From the NCBI GenBank assembly GCA_027563935.2, contig CM050453.2, positions 62,108,018 through 62,172,017 of the forward strand: DNA of 64,000 nucleotides, written 5' to 3'. The stretch is from Costus lasius. Its lineage: Eukaryota > Streptophyta > Magnoliopsida > Zingiberales > Costaceae. The stretch's first letter is position 1. Each line of letters begins with the position of its first letter. The notes beneath the pieces were generated by a model that did not search any database, was not told the DNA's origin, and saw only the letters and a list, made by a program, of their open reading frames with translations. Below are positions 1 to 11,325 of the stretch, one piece after another. Position numbers and translations under genes: made by a program.

Positions 1-719
1 TAAATAGACAAACATATGCATCCAATCAGCAATCATGTGATCCATAAAAATTAAAATTTTCGAAAAACCCCATGGGATCAATTTTAATTTCCTTATTCGC
101 CCTTACTACCTTACAACGGTCCATTACTAGGGATCCACTCATCCAACCTAGTCAGATCCACTGCCCTTGCATGCACCAAGTCCTAACTGACTTGAGTCGA
201 CCATAAGGTCAACCATGCATGCGCTAGGGCTGAACAACCACAATGAGGTCTGGCAAGCGGGTGTGACCCCGGGCCTAACTCATGTGTGTTCATAAGTTGT
301 CTCAATCAGACATCGCTACACACCTGTCTGCAGTCGACCTATAGCCACCATAGGCTTGCGCCAAGGTGCTAACTGGTCGACCCATTCAGGCTGTCAGATG
401 GTCTGATCAGACTGTTGGATCTAACCTAGGGGATGACTTCAACCCTAGTAACCCGTCTAAGGGTTTACAGTAAGGCCTTAGATCTATAGTGAGTCGCGCA
501 TGTGTTTAAGTTTTTAAGAAAACCAACAACATTGTAAATGCGCCAAGACATCAAACATGCGCAAGATATAGAAACATACATATGGATGTATTTTCGCAAG
601 ATGATACATAATATCATGAAACTTTCGCATGTCAATTAGATCTAGGCATATGCGCAAATATGGATCAAACATTAAGCAATCATAAAAACATGCATGATAA
701 ACCTTGCTTTGATACCAAT
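1..719 (-). other. Partial 5' leader of copia element C7
   Basis: This is the non-coding leader between the C7 5' LTR and its gag gene, which lies off the left edge of the window. It aligns by eye with the leaders of C1 (about 61090-61780), C4 (about 12480-13145) and C5 (about 16640-17327). They share the 'cccttgcatgcaccaagtcc' and 'gtgaccccgggcctaactca' segments and the same run-up to the primer site. I see no ORF in it that resembles a protein. Confidence 0.8.
706..717 (-). promoter_or_regulatory. Primer-binding site of C7 (tRNA-iMet type)
   Basis: The reverse complement reads TGGTATCAAAGC, one base away from the usual plant copia site TGGTATCAGAGC, which pairs with initiator tRNA-Met. It lies two bases inside the 5' LTR, as expected for the start of minus-strand cDNA synthesis. 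Confidence 0.8.
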
Positions 720-2407
720 TGAAAGTCCCCTAAAGAGGGAAGGAAACCCTAATAGGCGCAACTAAGGGATTTAAAACAGCGGAAGAGGGTTTCTAAGATC
801 GCATAGCATGTATTATGATCAACTTTAAAATATGAAAAAGAATTCATACCATGGCCATTTCAAGATGGCGCCTTGGAAGCAAAGATCAAATGAGATCTTC
901 TCCTTGTCGTCACACACAGGATGATGACGCTATCTCCCTTGGTGCTCCTTGTGCTAGCAAGGTTCCAAGAGGTCCTTGTCGAGTGAAAGGGAATGATGAG
1001 ATCTCGATCTCTCTTGGCCGAATCCTCCTCTATCCTTCAAGCGTCGCCGCACTCACACAAGGTGTCGAGAGGAATATGGGCGAGAGGGAGAAATCGTAGA
1101 GGCGAAAATAGAGCATACTCTATTTGGACGAGAGCACTCTCCAAGTGGAGATCATGGTTACTAAAAATAGTAACCACTCATCGCCCCAACGTTCACACCA
1201 AGTGAACATGTCGTCAACTCCTCTCCCCTTGAACCATGCGCTCATTTAGTGAGCCGGTTCATTTTGGTTCAATTTAAGAACCAATCAAGCCAAGCAACTA
1301 GCCCAAATCATAATTAAACCATAAGGCTTTTGATCTGACCGTTGATCTCTTAATGCTCCTGATCTGACCGATCTAGCATCCATTCTCTCGATCGAAGCTT
1401 ACCGATCTCAAGCCCTAATCAATCAAACATGATCAGACCAGATCTCACTTACAATCAGAGATTAAATCCCTTTAAACTGAACCCAAACAATTCAGTCCAC
1501 ACGATCTGACTTAAGTAAGCCATATCATCAAATTGTGCGACCCTAAGGGTTTCCTTTAAATGTCGGTAACGATAACTCACGTCATCACGATCAGTGAGGG
1601 GTATCTAGCAACACATCACTATCTCCCGATATAAAGAAAAGAGTCTTCCAAGACTACACCCAAAAACAGCACAAGTGTGAATCAACTTCACTAGGCATAC
1701 AAATGTCCTTTGCCACTGGATGTTCTTATTGGACAAGCGTGTCAAGCTTGTAACTCCAATATGACGAGCATGATTAGAACAGATGAACACTGTCACCTGG
1801 GTATGGCCATACTCTTTTCTCAATCATCTCATCCAGGGGGCCCCTTTAGAACATCACACTCCTTTAAACAAGGAGACGGCAATCCTATGTCTATCACTAG
1901 TGCCCTAACCTGACTCAAGCTCACCATCCAAGATAGTCTATAATCATTATGTTTCAAATGATATTGAACTACCTCAAAACAATGACAATCATCATTTAGA
2001 AAACACAAGTGATCTCAAGTCAAAGGAAATGTGGCACTTGTTGCACTCAAGGATTATTCACATTGTGACAAACAATTGAATAACCTAGTAGGGTCTGTCC
2101 AGTACATCCAATGTACCCATGAGTCTACATCTTATTCCATGCTCGAAGCATCCTATAAGATTAGAACACATATTAGTCTCAATCATATCAAGGCTGTCTC
2201 ATGTTCACCAAGATATCTCGACTAAGGACATATAGCATGTCAGCCCAGCTGAACAGCTTTGAGACATTATTCAGAAGAACATATATTGCAGCAGACAATG
2301 TAGACAACTGAATAATAACCATGCCTTTATAAACATAACAGTTTATTACATGATACAGATACATTCCCATAGGCCTCAAACATTAGCCTTAAGGGCATAC
2401 CCCAACA
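720..2407 (-). repeat. 5' LTR of copia element C7
   Basis: A 1688-bp LTR bounded by TG (720) and CA (2407) on the plus strand. It is homologous along its length to the 1.7-kb LTRs of C1, C3, C4 and C5. The primer site lies directly to its left, so this is the 5' LTR of a minus-strand element whose body is outside the window. The five bases after it, CTTAA at 2408-2412, are the presumed target duplication. Beyond them comes the end of another LTR (C6), so C7 inserted into an LTR. Confidence 0.85.
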
Positions 2408-2480
2408 CTTAAGAGTTTATACAATGATACTATTACAATCCCAAGGCCTCAAACATTAGCCTTAAGGGCATACCCCAACA
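2408..2480 (-). repeat. Terminal LTR fragment of copia element C6
   Basis: These 73 bp match the last part of the same 1.7-kb LTR family (compare 18935-19008 in C5) and end at the canonical ...CCCCAACA. The rest of this LTR should lie beyond C7, to the left of the window. The following CAACA (2481-2485) could be the target duplication of C6 in C5, but the other copy is not visible. A rearranged tandem LTR end is an alternative. Confidence 0.65.
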
Positions 2481-2697
2481 CAACACCCATGAAATAGAAG
2501 AAGAAGATATCATGACTTCAGTCACAAAAATACCTGAGCGAGAAGCGATGCTTCCCTTCTTGTCTCCTTGGAGCGCTTTACAGTCCTTTTTCCAGTGACC
2601 CAGTTGGCCACAATGGAAACATCTGTATTCCTTCGACCGCTTGACCTTTTGTTTCAGAGCCTTGTTGTAGTTCTTGACAGGGGCTTTGCCCTTCTTC
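2481..2697 (-). pseudogene. C5 Gag C-terminus and start of protease (fragment)
   Basis: On the minus strand this encodes the basic C-terminal part of a copia Gag, followed by an intact zinc knuckle CFHCGQLGHWKKDC (C-x2-C-x4-H-x4-C) and the approach to the protease (SSISWVL). The same order is found in C1 residues 215-285. The reading continues from the Gag N-terminus at 14849-15494. The two pieces were separated when C4 inserted, with TCTTC present on both sides (2693-2697 and 14849-14853). To the left the gene stops at the C6 LTR end. Everything downstream (integrase, RT, RNase H) is outside the window. It is a dead fragment, with the nucleic-acid-binding motif preserved. Confidence 0.85.
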
Positions 2698-4400
2698 TGA
2701 AGAGTCCCCTTCAAGGGGGAGCGAAACCCTAAGGAGGCGCAAGTGACCTTGTGGGTTATGTTATAGCAGCGGAATAAGGGTTTCATAATGATCATCGCAT
2801 GCAATATGATCAACTACAACAACATGAAAAATTCATACCGAAGCCATGTGTTGGATGGCGTCTTGAAAGAGAGAGCAAGAAAGATCTCCTCCAAAGAATG
2901 CGCACACAAGATGAGGATGCGCTCACTTCCTTGGTACTCCTTGTGCTAGCAAGGTTCCAAGAGGTGTCGTTGATCGAAATCAAAGGGATGGATGAAGCTT
3001 TTCTTGCCTTTCCGAAAGAACTCTCCAAAACCGTGAGTCTCCTTCACCACGCAAGAGCGTTGTCGAATTGAGAGGGAGAACGAATCAATGAGGCGTTAAG
3101 AGAGGCGTTCCACACAAACGTGGGCGTTACTCTCAAATTAGCAAACCGCTTTCCAAATTTGGAAAGCCCTCAAAGCTTTGCGTTCAAGCGTTCACCAAGT
3201 GAACCAAACGCATACTCCCATATGAACCATGCGCTCACATGAGCCGGTTCAAAGCATTCGGTTCAATGACTAAACCAAGTTGGCCCAAGCATTGGTCCAG
3301 ATAAAATCAAACCCTAAGATTCAAGATCTGACCGTTCATCTCTCGATGCTCCTGATCGCACCGATCTAGCATCAACTCTCTCGATCGAAGCTTACCGATC
3401 TCAAGCCCTAATCAATCATACATGATCAGACCAGATCTCACTTACAATCAGAGATTAAATCCCTTTAAACTGAACCAAAACAATTTAGTCCACACGATCT
3501 GACTTAAGTAAGCCATATCATCAAATTGTGCGACCCTGAGGGTTTCCTTTAAATGTCGGTAACGATAACTCACGTTATCACGATCAGTGAGGGGTATCTA
3601 GCAACACATCACTGTCTCCCGATATAGAGGAAAGAGTCTTCCAAGACTACACCCAAACCACAGCACAAGTGTGAATCAAACTCACAAGGCATACATGTTT
3701 CCTTTGCCATTGGATGTTCTTATTGGACAAGCATGTCAAGCCTGTAACTCCAATACGATGAGCATGATTAGATCAGATGAACACAGTCACCTGGGTATGG
3801 CCATACACTTTCTCAATCATCTCATCTAGGGGGGGCCCTTTTAGAACATCACAATCCTTAAACAAGGAGACGGCAATCCTATGTCTATCACTAGTGCCCT
3901 AACCTGATTCAAGCTCATCATTCAAGATAGTCTATAACCATTATATTTCAAATGATATTGAACTACCTCAAAACAATGACAATCATCATTTAGAAAACAC
4001 AAGTGATCTCAAGTCAGAGGAAATGTGCCACTTGTTGCATTCAAGGATTATTCACATTGTGACAAACAATTGAATATCCTAGTAGGGTCTGTCCAGTACA
4101 TCCAATGTACCCATGAGTCTACATCTTATTCCATGCTCGAAGCATCCTATAAGATTAGAACACATATTAGTCTTAACCATATCAAGGCTGTCTCATGTTC
4201 ACCAAGATACATCGACTAAGGACATATAGCATGTCAGCCTAGCTGATCAGCTTTGAGACATTATTCAGAAGTACACTTATTACAGCAGACAAGGTAACAA
4301 ACTGAATAACAACCATGCCTTTATAAACATAAGAGTTTATTACATGATACTGATACAAACCCAATGCTTCAAACATTAGGCTTAAGGGCATACCCCAACA
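2698..4400 (-). repeat. 3' LTR of C4
   Basis: A 1703-bp LTR from TG (2698) to CA (4400), the near-identical partner of 13146-14848. The polypurine tract of the element (AAGTGGGAGAT on the minus strand, 4401-4411) abuts its inner end. A TTTATAAAGG sequence near the U3 end (about 4317-4326) is a possible TATA box and recurs in the sister LTRs. That assignment is tentative. Confidence 0.93.
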
Positions 4401-4411
4401 ATCTCCCACTT
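4401..4411 (-). promoter_or_regulatory. Polypurine tract of C4
   Basis: The minus strand reads AAGTGGGAGAT directly before the 3' LTR. This is the plus-strand cDNA priming site. The same sequence occupies the same place in C1 and C3. Confidence 0.85.
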
Positions 4412-5639
4412 GCACTTAATCTAATGGTTGAGAAATCTCAAACCCATATTATTACAGTGCTTCTCATGCTTCTGCTGCACCAGAGGCTTGGTAAGCGGGT
4501 CTGCCAGATTGTCATCTGTATGAACCTTGCAGATTTTGATCTCGCCATGATCTATGATCTCCCTGATCAAGTGAAACCGTCTCTGTATGTGCTTGGACTT
4601 CTGGTGCGACCGTGGTTCCTTTGCTTGTGCGATTGCTCCAGTGTTATCACAGAAGATAACCAAAGGATCTGCATTTGAAGGAACGACACCAAGTTCTCTC
4701 ACGAACTTACGAATCCATACTGCCTCCTTGGATGCTTCCGAGGCTGCAACATACTCGGCTTCTGTTGTGGAATCAGCAACAGTAGACTGTTTGAAACTCT
4801 TCCACACCACTGCTGTAAGATCCAAGGATCTTGAGTCCTGGTAAGCATTATTTTTGATTTAAATAAAATTATTGACTGTGTTATTATTCCTGTGTATTGA
4901 TTGTTAATTTATGATAAATTAATTAGAGATTTTGGTTGTTGAATTATAGTTAATTAAATTAGAGATTTTTGGATGTTAATGCTAATTAATTAACTAGCTC
5001 ATTGGATGCTAGTTTTCGGTTAATTAATTAGAGTTTATTGCTTGTTAATTTAAGTTAATTAATTGTTAATTAATTGGAGTTATTGGTTAATTAAATCCTT
5101 ATTGGATATTAATTACATCCTTATTGGATTTGCGTTTAAGTGAATTCATTAAGTGGATGTTAATTTAAGTTCTTATTGGATTGTCACTTAAACCATGGGT
5201 TATTGGGTTTAAAATTCAAATTTAGTTAGTTAAATGGTTAAACCCTATTTGAATTAATGGGTTAATGGGTTAAGAGTTAAAACCGAAAATTCAAATTGAT
5301 ATTTCGGTTAGGGTAGAGTTTTGGCAATTTTTTTTGGCTTGGAGAAATCTTGGGCGACGGCTTGAAGAGATTGGCGACGGCTTGAAGAACTTGGCGACTT
5401 CTAGGCGATTCTTGAAGAGTTCTTGAGGCGATTTTGGTGATTTCTCCATCTCTTTCCCTTTGGCGAATTATTCCTTGGTGTTTGGTAGCATCTTTCAAAG
5501 CCTTAGACGAATTTTTGGAAGGGTTTTTCACCTTGTGTTCTCGGTTCAAGGTGAGTGGGTTGTCTAATTGATTTCTATCTATTTGTTTGTATTAATTGAT
5601 GAGTTAGATGATATATTCGCTTGTTGGAAATCTTACCAT

Positions 5640-5965
5640 GCTAAAACCGAATTTTGTAAAGTTGATTATATGATGAAAACCGAATTTTGTAAGGTTGATT
5701 ATATCATGAAAACCGAATTTTTCAAAGGTGATTATATGATGATTATTTAACCGAAAATTTGTATGAAATTTAAGGTATTTTTATAAGAATTTTGGTAACA
5801 TTAAATCAATGATGTTTGTAGTTAACATGAAAACCGAAATCTTGATGTTCTTGATAATTGTTTATGAAAACCGAAATTGATGTTTGTAGTTAACATGAAA
5901 ACCGAAACCTTGATGACCTTGATAATTGTCTATGAAAACCGAATTTTGGTGTTTGTAGTTAATAT
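5640..5965 (+). repeat. Short tandem repeats around AAAACCGAA in G2
   Basis: There are about three copies of a ~33-bp unit (5640-5745) centred on 'gattatatgatgaaaaccga'. A second array follows (about 5815-5965), with a ~66-bp unit carrying 'tttgtagttaacatgaaaac' and the same AAAACCGAA core. Copies are imperfect. Confidence 0.75.
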
Positions 5966-6224
5966 GTTACATGTGGTAATTTGTAAAGTAATTTATATGA
6001 ATACTTGTTTTAAATTTTAAGTTGATTTCATGGATGCTTGATATGACTGTTTCTTGGTGTGTGTAATATGTTAAATAATTATGGTGTTATATTTATGGCT
6101 AAGTATCTGTATTTGAGAAACTTGAGTGACAACATAGCAAGGTTTGATTAAACTAATCAGCATGAAATTTAAGGACTACACTATATTCGGTGATATTCGA
6201 ATATAAAATATTATGTGTTGTGTT

Positions 6225-6330
6225 ATATAATTTTGAACAATATGTGTGATCATGTGAATTTTGAACATTATGTGTGATCTTGTGAATTTTGAACAATATG
6301 TGTGATTATGTGAATTTGGAAAATTATGTG
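6225..6330 (+). repeat. ~33-bp tandem repeat in G2
   Basis: Three imperfect units of 'gaattttgaacaatatgtgt' followed by 'gatcatgt', in tandem within the solo LTR. Confidence 0.75.
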
Positions 6331-6639
6331 ATTATGTGATGGTTAGGACTAAGGCTAGGTGTAACTATGAACTCAAGGGGATAGTCCTTATGTGTTATGT
6401 TAAGGGTTTGAATTTCAGCCCTGTATTGTGATATGTGAGGAGGTTGATGTTCAGCCTGCCTATTATGATTATTGTGATGGGGGTTGATGCCTGCCCGATA
6501 TGATTTTTGTGATGACTATCCTAGAGTCTAGTTGACACTTAGGAGTCCACCTTTGTGAAATATGTTCACCTTTGTGAAATATGAAATAAGATATGTTTGT
6601 TGTCCAGTAGGAACCTTTTGGGAGAACGGGTTTTGACGC

Positions 6640-6835
6640 AAAGTGCCATGTCTTGATCAGACAGGGGCCACCTCTTGATGTCATTACTCTTTTATGTGAC
6701 GGGGTGATATAAGACGCAAAGTGCCATGTCTTGATCAGACAGGGGCCACCTCTTGATGTCATCACTCTGATGTGTTATGGGGTGATAGAGCAAAGTGCCA
6801 CGTCGTGACCTGACGGGGGCCACCTCTTGATTCTA
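6640..6835 (+). repeat. 74-78-bp tandem hairpin repeat in G2, shared with G1
   Basis: Three units begin at 6640, 6718 and 6792. Each contains GTGCCA, a small stem-loop and GGGGCCACC. The stems are TGTC/GACA in the first two units and CGTC/GACG in the third, with a 7-nt loop. The same core, in reverse complement, forms the 76-bp triple repeat of the G1 LTR. Confidence 0.85.
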
Positions 6836-7494
6836 CTCACTATCCATGTTTATGTGTTGCACGAGATTTTGCAGCTCCCAGTGCTTTGGCCAAGCCGGGT
6901 TAGACCATATTGGTCACTACTGAATATGCTGGACAACTAGGTTAATTAAGTATGGTGTGTTTAGTTGGTTTAGAATATATGTGTTTAATTGGGTTAGAGT
7001 AAAACTCTAGAACCTGAATTTGTTATATGCTAGTGTGTACATTTAACTGTCTATATGACTTCTGTTTCTTTATTTTGTTATATGTTGACATAATGTTCTG
7101 TTAAATATTTTTAAAATAATCTGCCTATATTTTTGAATGTATGTTATGGATGGTCGATTTAGACTATCCACTCACTGGGCTGTGTAGCTCACCCCTCACT
7201 ATTTTCAGGCATAGAGCAGGGGCGCATGTCTTGAGTGCATTGGCGTGGATAATTATGCTGTTTGCTATTTTAAGAGTTTATATGCTTAATTCTTGGGGCC
7301 GGTTGTGGCCTTAACATAAACTATATGAACTATGTGAATCATGAGACTATGTGAACTATGTGAAGTATGTTGCCAGTTATGGCAGTCTTATGAGTTTGAT
7401 TTTTGTGTCACCGCGGGCTTCAGCCTGGTTTCGGTGTTTGGTATGAGTTTATAAAATCGATTTTGTGATTTTGTTTTGAATTTCGGCTTATTGT

Positions 7495-7690
7495 ATATTC
7501 TGTGCAATCGGTTTTGATATACCCTGTAACTTGCATATGTCTAGTGCAAGTATTGCCTGGTGGCAGGTACCTTTATGGATTTTATGAATTTGAATCGGTT
7601 TTGATATAACTGTTGCCTTGCATATGTCTAGTGCAAGGATTGCGTGGTGGCAGGTACCCTTATGAGATTTGAGTTTTGTGAATTTGTGTG
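7495..7690 (+). repeat. ~105-bp direct duplication in G2
   Basis: Two imperfect copies of a unit running from 'atcggttttgatata' through 'gcatatgtctagtgcaag' to 'ggtggcaggtaccttta' lie next to each other near the 3' end of the solo LTR. Confidence 0.75.
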
Positions 7691-10600
7691 TATGGATTTA
7701 TGGAAATTTTTCAGATCGTGTTTTCTTGAACTCGGTTTTACCTAGCATATGATCGATCTTATATGAAACATCCTGTATCATTTGTGAATTGTGCCATTTG
7801 TTTGGGGTTAAGAATGTGGGATGTTACAACTGCTCCACCATTCAAGCTAAAAACATAGCCTGATTGCGATCGAAAATCATCCTGGTCAGACTGGAACGAA
7901 GCGTCAGTATATCCTTCAATACTGAGTTCTTCCTGACCACCATATATCAAGAACATATCTTTGGTCCTCCGCAGATATTTTAAAATGTTCTTGACTGCAA
8001 TCCAGTGTGCCTGACCTGGATTACTTTGGAAACGACTGGTCACGCTTAACCCGTAAGCGACGTTTGGGCGAGTACACAACATCGCATACATGATGGACCC
8101 AATAGCCGAAGCATAAGGCGTATTGTCCATTTTATCTTTCTCAGTCTGTGTTTGTGGACACTGACTCTTCGAAAGACTCAGACCATGTCTGACTGGAAGA
8201 TATCCTCTTTTAGAATTCTCTAAATGGAATCTCTCCAGGACTTTATCGATGTAAGTACTCTGGCACAACCCGAGAAGCCTCTTAGATCTATCCCTGTAGA
8301 TCTTCACACCTAACACATAGGCTGCTTCTCCTAGATCTTTCATCTGGAAACATTTCCTTAGCCATGCCTTAACCGCATGCATTTCAGGAATATCGTTTCC
8401 AATGATTAAGATATCATCGACGTAGAGGACTAGGAAAGTAATCACGCTCCCACTAAACCTCTTATATACACACGGGTCATCTTCGTTCTTGATGAAACCA
8501 AACTCAGAGATTGATTCATCAAAACGAATATTCCAGCTTCTTGATGCTTGCTTAAGTCCATAAATAGACTTCTTTAACTTGCATATCTTATGACGATCTG
8601 ATGGATTAGTGAAACCTTCTGGTTGTGTCATATACACATCCTCATCCGGATTTCCATTAAGGAAAGCCGTCTTCACATCCATTTGCCAGATCTCATAATC
8701 ATAATATGCAGCTATTGCGAAAAGAATCCGAATAGACTTGAACATGGCTAAAGGAGAGAAAGTTTCATCATAATCTATCCCGTAGATTTGTTTGAAACCT
8801 TTCGCTACTAGCCTGCCTTTATAGGTAACCACATTACCATCCATGTCAATCTTCTTCTTGAAGATCCACTTACAGCCTATAGGGATTACTCCCGGAGGCG
8901 GATCAACCAAATCCCAGACTTGGTTATCTGACATGGAGTCCATCTCGGCTCGCATAGCTTCAAGCCATCTAGCTGACTCCGGTCCACTGACCGCATCCGC
9001 ATAAGTGAGGGGTTCATCATTATCAATGATGTAGACTCCGTCATAGCGCTCAGGCTGTCGACGGATCCTTCCCGATCTTTGCGGTTCCCGTGATATCTGA
9101 GCCTCAGGTAGTTCAATAACCTGTTCAACCGGCTCAGGCTCATCCAACTGTGCTTGACTACTTTGTCCTACCTCTGGATTCTCATCCAGCTTTATTTCTC
9201 TCCCACTGACCTCTTGCAGAAGAAACTCCTTCTCAAGAAAAATAGCCGTCCGAGCAACAAAAACCTTGTTCTCTTTGGGATCGTAGAAATAATAACCCTT
9301 AGTTTCCTTAGGGTAACCGACAAAGATACATTTCTCAGATCTGCTCTCCAGTTTCCCAGAGGCGAGCTTTTTGACATAAGCCTCGCAGCCCCAGATCCTG
9401 ATAAACGTCAAGCTCGGCTGTTTCCCATACCATAACTCATATGGAGTCTTTGAAACTGCCTTGGATGGCACTCGGTTTAGTACCTTTGCAGCTGTCTCCA
9501 GTGCAAATCCCCAAAAGGAGTAAGGTAGAGTAGCCTGACTCATCATAGAACGGACCATATCAAGTAACGTTCTATTTCTCCTCTCGGACACACCATTCCA
9601 TTACGGTGTTCCTGGCGGAGTGAGCTGTGAGACAATCCCACACTCCTTCAGATAGTCAGTAAATGCATGACTCAAGTATTCTCCACCTCGATCAGAACGA
9701 AGTGCCTTGATATTTCGGCCTAGCTGATTTTGTACTTCATTCTTGAACTCTTTGAACTTGTCAAAAGATTCACTCTTATGTCTCATTAGATAGACATAAC
9801 CATACCTACTGAAATCATCAGTAAAGGTAATGAAGTACTGATAGCCACCTCTGGCATGTTTACTAAATGGCCCACACACATCACTGTGTATAAGGTCAAG
9901 TAAACCTGAAGCCCTTTGACCTTTGTTAGGAAAAGGTGACTTCGTCATTTTACCAATTAAACAAGCTTTGCATGTATCAATCTCCCCACAGGAGAATGAT
10001 CCCAACAGTCCATGGTCATGCAACCGCTTAATGCGCTTCTTGTTAATATGGCCTAAACGACTATGCCGTAGCAAGGTGCTGTCATCAGCATACTTGGCTT
10101 TCTTATTATCAATGTTTTGTATAGAATATTCCATGTCCAACATGAATAACCCATTGTTAATGGAACCAGTAGCATAAACAATATTATCATAAGATAAAAC
10201 ACACTTTGAAATATTGCATTCAAAGGAAAATCCTTTCCTGACAAGAGCAGGAATAGAGATAATATTCTTGGTAATACTGGGTACAAAATAACAATTGTTT
10301 AATTCTAATACAAAGCCAGATGGTAATGAGATGAAATAGTCTCCTACAGCAACAGCAGCAACCCGTGCCCCGTTTCCAACGCGTAGGTCCACCTCATGCT
10401 GTCCCACCTGTCTTCTTCTCTTGAGTTCCTGTACATTTGAACAAATGTGAACTCCACATGCAGTGTCCAACACCCATGAAATTGAAGAAGATGAAACCAT
10501 GACTTCCGTCACGTAAATACCTGAGCCAGAGGCAATGCTTCCCCTCTTGTCTCCTTGGAGCGCTTTACAGTCCTTTTTCCAGTGACCCAGCTGGCCATAG

Positions 10601-11325
10601 TGGAAACACCTGTATTCCTTGGACCGCTTGACCTTTTGCTTCAGAGCCTTGTTGTAGTTCTTGACTGGGGCTTTGCCCTTCTTCCCCTTCTTCTTGTTCC
10701 TGGAAGGAACCATTAAGACAGAGGTTGAAGGCTTGCCCTTCAGAGTTTCCTCAGTAGTCAAGAGCATATTCAGCAGTTCTGCCGGAGTACAATCGATTTT
10801 GTTCATATTAAAGTTAATGATGAACGCATCGAAAGAAGGCGGAAGAGACTGCAGAATAATGTCTACAGCAAGCTCCTGATTGATGGTATGCCCCAGTTTC
10901 TCTAGAGCCTCCTTGTGCCCAATCATCTTGAGCACGTGAGCTCCTACTGGGCTCCCTTCAGCCAGTTTGCTCTGAAAGAAAAGCTTTGTCAGATTATAGC
11001 GTTCTGTCCTCGCCTGTGCAGCATACAGCATCTTGAGGTTCGCTATAATCTCTATAGCCGACATATCCTCATGCTGACGCTGCAGCGGTGGCGTCATAGA
11101 CGCTAGCATCAGGCAAGCGACATCAATGCTATCATTGACGTGCTTTTCGTAGGCATCTCGAACCGCCCTTGCGGCGTTCGGAGCGGGTTGAGGCGGTACA
11201 GCCGTCTCGAGGACATACAGTTTCCTCTCAGCCTTAAGAACAATCTTAAGGTGTCCGTACCAGTCTGAGAAGTTCGGCCCGGCAAACTTCTCCCTTTCCA
11301 GTAGGGATCGCACATTGAAGCTCAT

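Larger units (their letters stand above)
4814..7828 (+). repeat. Solo LTR of a Ty3/gypsy chromovirus (G2)
   Basis: A 3015-bp sequence bounded by TGTAAGATCC and GGGATGTTACA, flanked by the perfect duplication ACTGC (4809-4813 and 7829-7833). Removing it restores the C4 RNase H coding sequence. It contains no polyprotein and no internal region, so it is a solo LTR left by LTR-LTR recombination. Its end GGGATGTTACA is the reverse complement of the start of the G1 LTR (TGTAACATCCC). It also shares a tandem hairpin repeat with G1, which places it in the same Tekay/Del-like group, in plus orientation. The 5' part is very AT-rich (TTAATTAA runs, 4860-5160). Confidence 0.93.
4421..11325 (-). pseudogene. 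gag-pol: C4 Gag-Pol polyprotein, disrupted
   Basis: A copia polyprotein starting at the ATG ending at 11325 and finishing at 4421 once G2 is discounted. In order it has the Gag domain, zinc knuckle, aspartic protease, integrase (HHCC and D,D(35)E), RT with YVDD, and RNase H, co-linear with C1. Three lesions are visible. The second zinc-knuckle cysteine is tyrosine (CFHYGQLGHWKKDC, codon 10597-10599). A nonsense codon sits at about 9600, where C1 has Gln in GTPQWNG (CAA to TAA). The solo LTR G2 interrupts RNase H at 4814-7828. In situ the upstream reading frame (start 9591) runs through the junction and picks up about 26 foreign residues from G2 before a stop near 7759. Otherwise the frame is open, so inactivation is recent. 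It would need an enzyme source in trans. Confidence 0.92.

Noticed and set aside
851..1205. Two small plus-strand ORFs
   Set aside because: They lie inside the C7 LTR. Similar frames in the sister LTRs are not conserved as proteins.
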